Assembly: GCF_030525845.1 (NCBI RefSeq)
Contig: NZ_JAUNDY010000015.1
Coordinates: forward strand, 1 to 41,484
DNA from: Moraxella sp.
GTDB lineage: Bacteria > Pseudomonadota > Gammaproteobacteria > Pseudomonadales > Moraxellaceae
Direction: 5' to 3'
Length of the DNA stretch: 41,484 nt
Position numbers and translations under genes: made by a program. The notes under the pieces are model-generated. The model worked only from the letters and a program-made list of their open reading frames with translations, did no database searches and had not been told where the DNA came from. Every line of letters starts with the position of its first letter. Position 1 is the first letter of the stretch. Positions 9,424 through 16,016 of this stretch are shown here, one piece after another.

Positions 9424-9810
9424 CTAGCGGTAGCCTTGTTTGACCAAATCTTCATAACCACCATGATTGACCACATTGGTATAACCCATACCAATCAAAG
9501 TCTGGCGAGCGGTCTCGGCACGTCTGCCACTACGGCAATATAGGTTGATAGGAGCGTTTTTGTTGGGTTCTACACTTGCGATTTGGCTTGCGATTTTATC
9601 CACTGGGATATTTAGGCTGCCTTTTAGATGTCCTGCGTTAAACTCATCGGCAGTACGCACATCAATCCACACACCTTTAGCTTTGGGTTTGACATCTTGC
9701 ACACTTTGACTTTGGGCAGGTTTGACAGTCTGAGCGTTGGTGGTTTGGGCGTTGGCACACGCACCAAGAGCAAACGTGCTTGCGATGATGATAGGAATGT
9801 ATTTTTTCAT
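9424..9810 (-). CDS. Exported single-domain rhodanese, probable lipoprotein
   Basis: 128 residues. The N-terminus KKYIPIIIASTFALGAC is a signal peptide ending in an LGAC lipobox (Cys18), so the protein is likely lipidated and periplasm-facing. A rhodanese domain covers about residues 45-128, with DVRTADEFNAGH and the active loop CRSGRR (Cys92). Such domains carry sulfur as a cysteine persulfide. The ATG at 9808-9810 has AGAGGTG upstream and is preferred over an extension to 9834. It lies between the RclA-like and DUF2892 genes in one tight run. It may supply or remove sulfur during oxidative or copper stress, which is inference. Confidence 0.85.
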   Translation of the reverse strand: MKKYIPIIIASTFALGACANAQTTNAQTVKPAQSQSVQDVKPKAKGVWIDVRTADEFNAGHLKGSLNIPVDKIASQIASVEPNKNAPINLYCRSGRRAETARQTLIGMGYTNVVNHGGYEDLVKQGYR

Positions 9811-9846
9811 AAAACACCTCTGATTTAAAGTCATGTCGTTTAAAAA

Positions 9847-11163
9847 TTAAAATTGAGCAAACAAATCGTTGAGTGCTTCGCTGATGGTTGGGTGAGTAAA
9901 TATTTGATTTTTAAAATAATCTGCCGTAACACCGTTATCCATAGCCAATTTAAATAAGTTGATAATCTCATGAGAGTCTTCGCAAAACAATGTAACGCCC
10001 AAAATCTCACGGCTGTCTTTATCAATAATCGCTTTTAATAGACCGTCTGTCTCCCCTGTGATTTTGGCTTTGACGACATTGACGGCTGGCATGGTGGCAA
10101 CGGCATAATTTTTACCGCTTTGTTTTGCTTGATTTTCATTCATGCCGATTTGTGATAATGGCGGTGTGATGAAAACGCTGGTAGGAAAAACCTGACGGTC
10201 GCTGGTGTGCCGTGTGCCATCGCCATACAGATGGTTGGCGATGATGCGATAATCGTCAAGCGAGATATAAGTAAACTGCGGTGAACCTGCCACATCGCCC
10301 ATCGCCCAGATGTTTTCTGCTGCTTTGAGTGTCTCATCACACACGACATGACCACGCTCTGTTAGTTTGACGCTCGTGTTTTGTAGGTTTAGTGCGTCTG
10401 TATTGGGTCGTCTACCCATAGCAACAAGCACCGCATCTGCCGGCAGAGTCATCTTGTCGGTGATGACATCGGTATGAGTGTCAAAATGCTCAAATTTTTG
10501 CAAATTTTGCCCCAAATGTAGCTTGATACCACGCCGATCTAAAAGTCCAAACACGATTTGGCGTACATCATCATCAACACTGGGTAAAAATTGGTCAAAT
10601 TTCTCAATAAGCGTTACCTCACTGCCAAAATTGGCATACATAAAGGCAAACTCTAAGGCGATAAATCCTGCACCAATGATGACAAGTCGCTTGGGGGCTG
10701 TGTTGGCACTTTTGGATAAATTTAACAGCCCTGTACTGTCATGAATGCGTAAGCCGTCCACGCCTGCCACCTTTGGCATGACAGAGGTCGCCCCTGTGTT
10801 GATAAAAATCCTCTGGGCATGCACACGCTGACCTGTGGAAAGCTCTACGGTGTGATTGTCAATAAAACTTGCCTGTGCATTTACTACCGTAACATGAGAC
10901 AAATCATCAAGTCGCTTAAAATTGGCTTCACGCAACGCACCAATCAGCTTGTCTTTGTTTGTCATGGCGGTGGCAAAATCGGTGTGCTTTCCTTCAAAGA
11001 TGAGCTTTTTGGAAGGGATACAGCCGACATTAATGCACGTACCACCATACATTTGGGCAGATTGCTCCACCAAAATGGTCTCTTCACCATGTACATTAAA
11101 CAATCCTGCAAGCGTTTTGCCTGCCTTGCCAAAGCCAATGATTAGGTTTTTGGTCTGTATCAT
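9847..11163 (-). CDS. rclA: RclA-like pyridine nucleotide-disulfide oxidoreductase
   Basis: 438 residues of the class I flavoprotein disulfide reductase family. FAD-binding GFGKAGK near residue 10 is followed by the redox pair Cys43 and Cys48 in GGTCINVGCIPSK. The NAD(P)H-binding GAGFIALEFA comes later and the C-terminal HPTISEAL carries the active-site His-Glu. The GFGKAGKTLA start and MYGGTCINVGCIP spacing agree with E. coli RclA as I recall it, rather than with lipoamide dehydrogenase or MerA, which has an N-terminal metal domain. RclA protects against reactive chlorine species and reduces Cu(II) with NADH. ATG at 11161-11163, with GGGTGA upstream, is preferred over the adjoining GTG. It sits between the MNIO precursor and the maturation genes. 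Confidence 0.85.
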   Translation of the reverse strand: MIQTKNLIIGFGKAGKTLAGLFNVHGEETILVEQSAQMYGGTCINVGCIPSKKLIFEGKHTDFATAMTNKDKLIGALREANFKRLDDLSHVTVVNAQASFIDNHTVELSTGQRVHAQRIFINTGATSVMPKVAGVDGLRIHDSTGLLNLSKSANTAPKRLVIIGAGFIALEFAFMYANFGSEVTLIEKFDQFLPSVDDDVRQIVFGLLDRRGIKLHLGQNLQKFEHFDTHTDVITDKMTLPADAVLVAMGRRPNTDALNLQNTSVKLTERGHVVCDETLKAAENIWAMGDVAGSPQFTYISLDDYRIIANHLYGDGTRHTSDRQVFPTSVFITPPLSQIGMNENQAKQSGKNYAVATMPAVNVVKAKITGETDGLLKAIIDKDSREILGVTLFCEDSHEIINLFKLAMDNGVTADYFKNQIFTHPTISEALNDLFAQF

Positions 11164-11196
11164 CACACATCACCCAATGATTTTGTTGAAAAATTT

Positions 11197-11260
11197 AAAA
11201 AAGCCCCAGAGCAAGGACGAAATACGTCCAAGCCCCAAAATAAACCGTTTGTTTGGTTTA
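11197..11260 (-). terminator. Attenuator-like hairpins between precursor and rclA
   Basis: On the minus strand, just after the hvfA stop, there is a TAAACC/GGTTTA hairpin (11241-11260). A second hairpin follows with arms GGACG and CGTCC (11215-11229), an outer GGGC/GCTC pairing, and a run of six T at 11197-11202. Only about 34 bases remain before rclA, leaving little space for a separate promoter. It probably lets part of the transcription through and keeps the precursor in excess. Confidence 0.6.
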
Positions 11261-11273
11261 CAGCTTTGTTAGA

Positions 11274-11690
11274 TTATTTGGCGCCACCACAGCTGGCTGA
11301 GGCGTTTTTATCCGTGCTAGCACCACAGCTTGCCGAAACTGTTTTATCCGCACCAGCATTTGCACCACATCCTGCGTTGGCAGATTTGTCAGCACTGGCT
11401 TCTGCACCGCACTTACCCTCACCGCATTTGCCTTCGGCGGTTTTGTCGGTCATGGTAGCACTGCACCCTGCTTCACCACATTTTCCCTCGCCACATTTGC
11501 CTTCGGCAGTCTTGGTGTCAGTGGCAGTGTTAGTTTCAGGTTGGGCAGTACTTGCAGGTTGGGTTTTTTCGGCGTTTTGGTAGCCTTGTTCCATGGGCTT
11601 AGCTTCGGCTTTTTCTTCGCCACAAGCGGTTAGGGTAGTCGCCAAAAGACCTGCCATGGCAAGCCCTGTGAGTTTTTTGGTGTTTGACAT
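11274..11690 (-). CDS. hvfA: EGKCG-motif RiPP precursor (HvfA/oxazolin-like), Cys-rich exported peptide
   Basis: 138 residues. The signal peptide ends in an LTAC lipobox (Cys23), so it may be a lipoprotein. A spacer rich in Glu, Thr and Gln follows. Then come four EGKCG motifs in two tandem pairs at residues 63-72 and 86-95, an EAGC at 73-76, and three degenerate [AS]CG sites at Cys108, Cys122 and Cys134. EGKCG repeats are the hallmark of the Haemophilus HvfA/oxazolin precursors, whose Cys residues are converted by an MNIO into copper-binding groups. The MNIO and its partner lie in the same gene run. The start is one of tandem ATGs at 11693 and 11690; I chose the second because GGAGA then has normal spacing. 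Alternative reading: a plain Cys-rich metal-buffering lipoprotein. Confidence 0.85.
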   Translation of the reverse strand: MSNTKKLTGLAMAGLLATTLTACGEEKAEAKPMEQGYQNAEKTQPASTAQPETNTATDTKTAEGKCGEGKCGEAGCSATMTDKTAEGKCGEGKCGAEASADKSANAGCGANAGADKTVSASCGASTDKNASASCGGAK

Positions 11691-11743
11691 CATATTCTCC
11701 AAAGTTAAAAAATAAGTCATCATAAAACCGCTTTATGATGATA

Positions 11744-11773
11744 CTTAGACGTAGTAAGTGTAATTTTCTTACA
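11744..11773 (-). promoter_or_regulatory. ECF-sigma-like promoter for hvfA operon
   Basis: On the minus strand, TGTAAG (11768-11773) and CGTCTA (11746-11751) are separated by 16 bases. The -10 CGTC and -35 with GTAA core are typical of ECF sigma promoters. The distance to the hvfA start (about 55 bases) is suitable. The operon's own ECF sigma factor (6283-6870) is the obvious candidate to use it. Confidence 0.6.
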
Positions 11774-11790
11774 AAAAAATTTCAAAATTA

Positions 11791-11828
11791 TGGCAGGATC
11801 AATGGTTTTTACGCCAAAAACCCTGCCA
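11791..11828 (-). terminator. Terminator of the ion-transporter operon
   Basis: Nested stem: TGGCAG pairs with CTGCCA at the base and GGTTTTT with AAAAACC inside. T-rich sequence follows on the minus strand. It isolates the hvfA operon from transcription arriving from the transporter gene. Confidence 0.7.
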
Positions 11829-11848
11829 TTTTATCATTGGGCAGACAC

Positions 11849-13171
11849 TTAAAAATATCGCCACACCAAATAACCGTGTGCCATCGCAATCATGATAAGC
11901 ATGAGTGGGAAAGCGTATTTGGTAAACTGTATCATAGAAATGGGCTGTTTGGCTTTTTCGGCAAAGCCTGCCACCGTCAAGTTGGCAGACGCACCGATGA
12001 GCGTGCCGTTACCCCCCAAACACGCCCCCAGTGCCAACGCCCACCACACAGGGCTAAATTCTGTACCTTCTGGCATCTGAGTTTGGGCGGTGTGTAGCAG
12101 TGGAATCATGGTTGCCACAAACGGAATATTATCCAAAAATGACGACAAAATCGCCGACACCCAAAGCACCATCAGTGCCATTTTGACGACATCGCCACCT
12201 GTAATATTCATCAGTTCATTACCAAGTAAATCAAGTAGCCCACTATGTTCTACCGCACCGACAATGATAAACAGCCCCATAAAAAAGAAAATCGTTACCC
12301 ACTCCACTTCGCCAAAAGCATGGTGGATTTTTTCGGCTTGATGTTCTGCATTCTCACCGCCAAACGCCAACAGCATCAGTAGACCTGCCCCTGATAGTGC
12401 CATCGTGCCAGGCTCAATGCCCAGTCCATGACCCACAAAAAACCCAATGATCACAAGGGTAAACACAAAGGCACATTTTTTGAGCAATGTCACATCGGTA
12501 ATGGCATCACGCTCGTTAAACTGCATGATTTGGGAGCGAGCTTTTGGAGTGGTTGTCAGATTTTTGGCAAACATCATCACCAGTATCGCTGTGATGACCG
12601 CCAAAATGACCACCGCAATCGGTGCCATATGAATGACAAAATCGCCAAAGGTAAGATGAACTTTTGAGCCAATTAAGATGTTAGGCGGGTCGCCAATCAG
12701 CGTCCCTGCCCCACCAATGTTGGACGCCAAAATGGTGGAAAACAGATAAGGAAACGCCTTGATGCCAAGCTGCTCGGTAATCAGTAGCGTTACAGGCGTG
12801 ATGAGTAGTACGGTGGTAACGTTGTCCAGCAACGCCGAAAAAAGTGCCGTGATGACGATAATCATCGCCAAAATCCCCACAGGACTTGCTTTGACAAGCT
12901 TAGCAGAGCAAATCGCCACGTATTGAAACACACCTGTCCTTGCGGTAATACTGACCAAAATCATCATGCCGATGAGTAGCCACAGCGTGTTCCAGTCCAC
13001 TTTGGCAAGGGCTTCGTGCTGATTTAACAGCCCCAGATAAATCGCCAAACACGCACCGAGTATCGCCACAACCGCACGGTTGATTTTTTCGGAAATTAAA
13101 AAGCCATAAACAATAATAAGTAGTATGCCTGACAGCCACATATGGGCTGAGGCGTGATTTAGTAAGTCCAT
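11849..13171 (-). CDS. IT-superfamily ion transporter (NhaD/ArsB-like)
   Basis: 440 residues, about 11-12 membrane helices in two related halves. The diagnostic re-entrant motifs are LLDNVTTVLLITPV and SNIGGAGTLIGDPPN in the first half, and SSFLDNIPFVATM and CLGGNGTLIGASAN in the second. These are typical of the ion transporter superfamily that includes NhaD Na+/H+ antiporters, ArsB and the P-permeases. Which ion moves cannot be read directly, although the GDPPN segment favours the NhaD/P-permease branch. A CBS-domain gene ends 21 bases upstream on the same strand and is probably co-transcribed, suggesting nucleotide-sensing control of transport. Confidence 0.82.
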   Translation of the reverse strand: MDLLNHASAHMWLSGILLIIVYGFLISEKINRAVVAILGACLAIYLGLLNQHEALAKVDWNTLWLLIGMMILVSITARTGVFQYVAICSAKLVKASPVGILAMIIVITALFSALLDNVTTVLLITPVTLLITEQLGIKAFPYLFSTILASNIGGAGTLIGDPPNILIGSKVHLTFGDFVIHMAPIAVVILAVITAILVMMFAKNLTTTPKARSQIMQFNERDAITDVTLLKKCAFVFTLVIIGFFVGHGLGIEPGTMALSGAGLLMLLAFGGENAEHQAEKIHHAFGEVEWVTIFFFMGLFIIVGAVEHSGLLDLLGNELMNITGGDVVKMALMVLWVSAILSSFLDNIPFVATMIPLLHTAQTQMPEGTEFSPVWWALALGACLGGNGTLIGASANLTVAGFAEKAKQPISMIQFTKYAFPLMLIMIAMAHGYLVWRYF

Positions 13172-13192
13172 CTTTATAATCTCAATCTTGGG

Positions 13193-13657
13193 TTAAACTT
13201 GGGTCAAATGATTAACAAGCACCTTGATGGTAATAATACCCTCAAAGCGACCAGAAACCTTGTCGGTAACAACGACATGGGCATGATGGTCATGCAAAAT
13301 ATGAATCGCTTCCATGATGGAGCTGTCCGCATGACAAATCGGCACATTGGTCGTCAAGTGTTTGTCAATCGTCTGATGACCGATGTCGTCCAATTTTGCA
13401 CGCAATTCTTCTATGCTGGTACGCATAAAATTCAAATCCACCAGTTTTTTGCCCATGTTGATGGATACCGCTTGCGGAAGCAAAAGATTGAGAAGGGTAA
13501 GTGTAGAAAAAATCCCCAAAAATCGCCCATTTTCATCAACCACAGGCAAATAACGCACGTTATGCTCTTGGGCAATGGCAAGTGCTTGATTAAAGGTACA
13601 ATCAGGCTGCAAAGTGATGGGGGTTTTTACCATGATGTGTTCGCACAGTGTTTTCAT
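13193..13657 (-). CDS. Tandem CBS-domain protein
   Basis: 154 residues forming one pair of CBS motifs. The first runs from about residue 8 to 60 (ITLQPDCTFNQALAIAQEHNVRYLPVVDENGRFLGIF) and the second from about 100 to 150 (CHADSSIMEAIHILHDHHAHVVVTD...GIITIKVL). No catalytic domain is attached. CBS pairs bind adenine nucleotides and usually control a partner enzyme or channel. The gene is directly upstream of the ion transporter, so it probably regulates that transporter as a separate subunit. AAGGAT lies a few bases before the ATG. Confidence 0.85.
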   Translation of the reverse strand: MKTLCEHIMVKTPITLQPDCTFNQALAIAQEHNVRYLPVVDENGRFLGIFSTLTLLNLLLPQAVSINMGKKLVDLNFMRTSIEELRAKLDDIGHQTIDKHLTTNVPICHADSSIMEAIHILHDHHAHVVVTDKVSGRFEGIITIKVLVNHLTQV

Positions 13658-13841
13658 GGGTTATCCTTGTTGATTGATATGGCAATCGCCACAAACACAA
13701 GATTAACACTGTTTTTAACGTTCAGTAACTCTTTGATTTAACTCAAAAAACCTAACATACGTTAAAAGCAACGTTAATTTATTTAACTAACGCACTCATT
13801 ATACACCCGCCCACACCCACCTTTCAAGTTTTAATCTCATG

Positions 13842-13869
13842 AAAAAAACTGCCCCATTTGAGCAGTTTT
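13842..13869 (-). terminator. Terminator of slt
   Basis: AAAACTGC and GCAGTTTT arms (13845-13852 and 13862-13869). On the minus strand a run of seven T follows, immediately after the transglycosylase stop codon. Confidence 0.85.
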
Positions 13870-13881
13870 GTTTGTGGTAAA

Positions 13882-15876
13882 TTACCAAGATGGCGATACT
13901 GTTCCCATACGCTGACTGATGGGCGTATAATTTCCCAACAACACACCATAAATGGTGGCATTTTCCATGACATGCTTGACGTATTCTTTGGTTTCGTTAT
14001 AAGGAATGGCTTCGACATATTGGTCAGCACTGATACTGCCGTGCTTAGGCAGCCATTTTTTGGCGGCATTTGGTCCTGCATTATAGCTGGCGGTTGCCAC
14101 AGCGATATTACCAGTTTTTTGATATAAATCACTCAAAAACCACGCACCATAACGAATGTTGGTATCAGCATTCATCATATTTCCCACACTCTCGCCCATG
14201 CCACGAGCAATTTGTTTGGCAGTATTTGGCATGATTTGCATAAGTCCGCCAGCACCTGCCCCTGAGCGAGCATTGGGCTGAAAGCGACTTTCTTGGCGAA
14301 TAATGCCATAAGTCCACGCAGGGTCAATACCCACACGCTGGCTGTACGACATTACACTACCTTGATAAGGCGTGGGGTGGCTGATGGCGGCGGCACGCAC
14401 AGGAGAATTTTGCATCGCATGAATACTGCGACTATACACGCCCATGTCGTGAGCTTTTTTGGCAGCAGCAAGTACCAAATGATGGTCGCCTGCTTGGGTG
14501 GTAGTACGTACCGCCCAGTTCCATTCACGCTGGATATGCTCCATGCTTGCCCCACTCTCCATGAGCTTAAAGGCACGAGCAAAATCGGCATTTTGCATGA
14601 CACGCTGTGCATCACGCCCGCTAATGTTTGGCATACCGATACCGCCAATGTCATTGGCTGTCAGTGCCATACCTAGTCTATCACGAGCAAGCAGTCCATA
14701 ATAACCCACTTGCTTGGTAAGATTTTGGTAGATTTGTCGTGCTTGCTTATTTTTGCCTGTTTGCTCATAGGCACGAGCCAGCCAATATTGCCACACATTT
14801 TCATTTGCCTTTGTTTGACTCATCGCACCGATGGCATTTGCCACGTCCGCCCATTGGCTAAAATAAATGCTCGCTTGGGCGTAATCCTCCGCTTCCTCAA
14901 AATTAAACGGCTCACCTAGGCTGTTTCTAAACCAAGTTACCGCCTCGATATTAAATCCATCATCAGTATTCATGTTCATGCGTTTAACGGCGATACTGCG
15001 GTAAGCGTAACGGCGAGCCATGTCTGAGATGAGTTTTTGGCGACGAGTGTTATCAAGATTGATGTCATAGCTCAACTGATTGGCTGCCTCCCAATACGAA
15101 CGATGAGCAATTTGGCTGATGGCGTAGACGTATAGGTATTGATTTACCTCGCTATAAGGCATGTTGTTAAATTGGGTCAAAAACGCATTGGGGTTTGACT
15201 TAATGCTTGAAAGCGTGCCATAGTCAATCGATAGACCCAAATGTCTTGCCAGATTAACAATGTCAGCACTTTTATCAAGCGGTGGTCGCTTCGAGGATAG
15301 CTGACGACCATCGATGCGCATCATGCGAATGAGCTGTTCGTGGCGGTCGGTGCGTGTAATGTGCTGATGGTTTGCCATCTCATAGGCGAGCTTATCACAC
15401 AGTGATTGCTCGATACGGGTGTTTGTCCAGACGTTTTCTTTTTGGGTTAAGGCACGAGCATCATGAATGTTATTGTAGCCAAGAGCAATGGCACACGCCT
15501 CAGAAGCATCGGCATTTTCGATGTTTTGGGCGACCGCTCGCACGCTGGCATAGTCGCCTTGGCGAGCCTTTTCTTCAGCATAATCCGCCACCAATTTTTC
15601 ACTGATGACATGGCTTGGGTATTGACGCACGAAGTTATTGATGGTGGCAGGGTCTTGATAGGAAATGTCGCCATTTAGTCGCCAGTAGGTTGGGTACATG
15701 GCAAAGAGCGAGCCTTGCATGTTTTGTTCGTACTGATACATGGCATTGGGGTTTGATTTTTGGCGTTCAGCTTCCAAAAATTGATAAACACTACTATCAT
15801 AACTGTAATCCTGATTGGCACAAGCCATCAAGGATAACCCAAGCACCGACAAAGACAAATATTTTTTTGACATCAT
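13882..15876 (-). CDS. slt: Lytic murein transglycosylase, Slt70-like lipoprotein
   Basis: 664 residues. The N-terminus ends in an LMAC lipobox, so the enzyme is likely anchored in the membrane facing the periplasm. A long alpha-helical region with TPR-like repeats (about 40-480) precedes the C-terminal SLT lysozyme-like domain. That domain has the catalytic Glu529 in IIRQESRFQP, then GAGGLMQIMPNTA and ASYNAGPNAAKKW. It cleaves peptidoglycan glycan strands, giving 1,6-anhydro ends for wall turnover. E. coli Slt70 is of similar size but soluble, so the lipobox is a difference. AGGAC precedes tandem ATGATG at 15871-15876. The start could be either ATG. Confidence 0.9.
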   Translation of the reverse strand: MMSKKYLSLSVLGLSLMACANQDYSYDSSVYQFLEAERQKSNPNAMYQYEQNMQGSLFAMYPTYWRLNGDISYQDPATINNFVRQYPSHVISEKLVADYAEEKARQGDYASVRAVAQNIENADASEACAIALGYNNIHDARALTQKENVWTNTRIEQSLCDKLAYEMANHQHITRTDRHEQLIRMMRIDGRQLSSKRPPLDKSADIVNLARHLGLSIDYGTLSSIKSNPNAFLTQFNNMPYSEVNQYLYVYAISQIAHRSYWEAANQLSYDINLDNTRRQKLISDMARRYAYRSIAVKRMNMNTDDGFNIEAVTWFRNSLGEPFNFEEAEDYAQASIYFSQWADVANAIGAMSQTKANENVWQYWLARAYEQTGKNKQARQIYQNLTKQVGYYGLLARDRLGMALTANDIGGIGMPNISGRDAQRVMQNADFARAFKLMESGASMEHIQREWNWAVRTTTQAGDHHLVLAAAKKAHDMGVYSRSIHAMQNSPVRAAAISHPTPYQGSVMSYSQRVGIDPAWTYGIIRQESRFQPNARSGAGAGGLMQIMPNTAKQIARGMGESVGNMMNADTNIRYGAWFLSDLYQKTGNIAVATASYNAGPNAAKKWLPKHGSISADQYVEAIPYNETKEYVKHVMENATIYGVLLGNYTPISQRMGTVSPSW

Positions 15877-16016
15877 AAGTCCTATCAATTAACACAAAAT
15901 CCTGCTTAGATTAACAAAATAACTTTACTCACAATTTAAGCAGTTGTATAAAAGTTGTAAAATTTGACAGACGTACACTTATCTTAGGTTAAAGGTACAA
16001 GTGCAACCCCAAAAAA

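Noticed and set aside
9112-9543. 143-codon plus-strand frame across the MNIO start, DUF2892 and rhodanese genes
   Set aside because: It is antisense to three well-supported genes and its translation has no family resemblance.
11266-11583. Open frame opposite hvfA with a repetitive Ala/Pro/Leu translation
   Set aside because: It is the antisense reflection of the repeated EGKCG codons and has no start signal.
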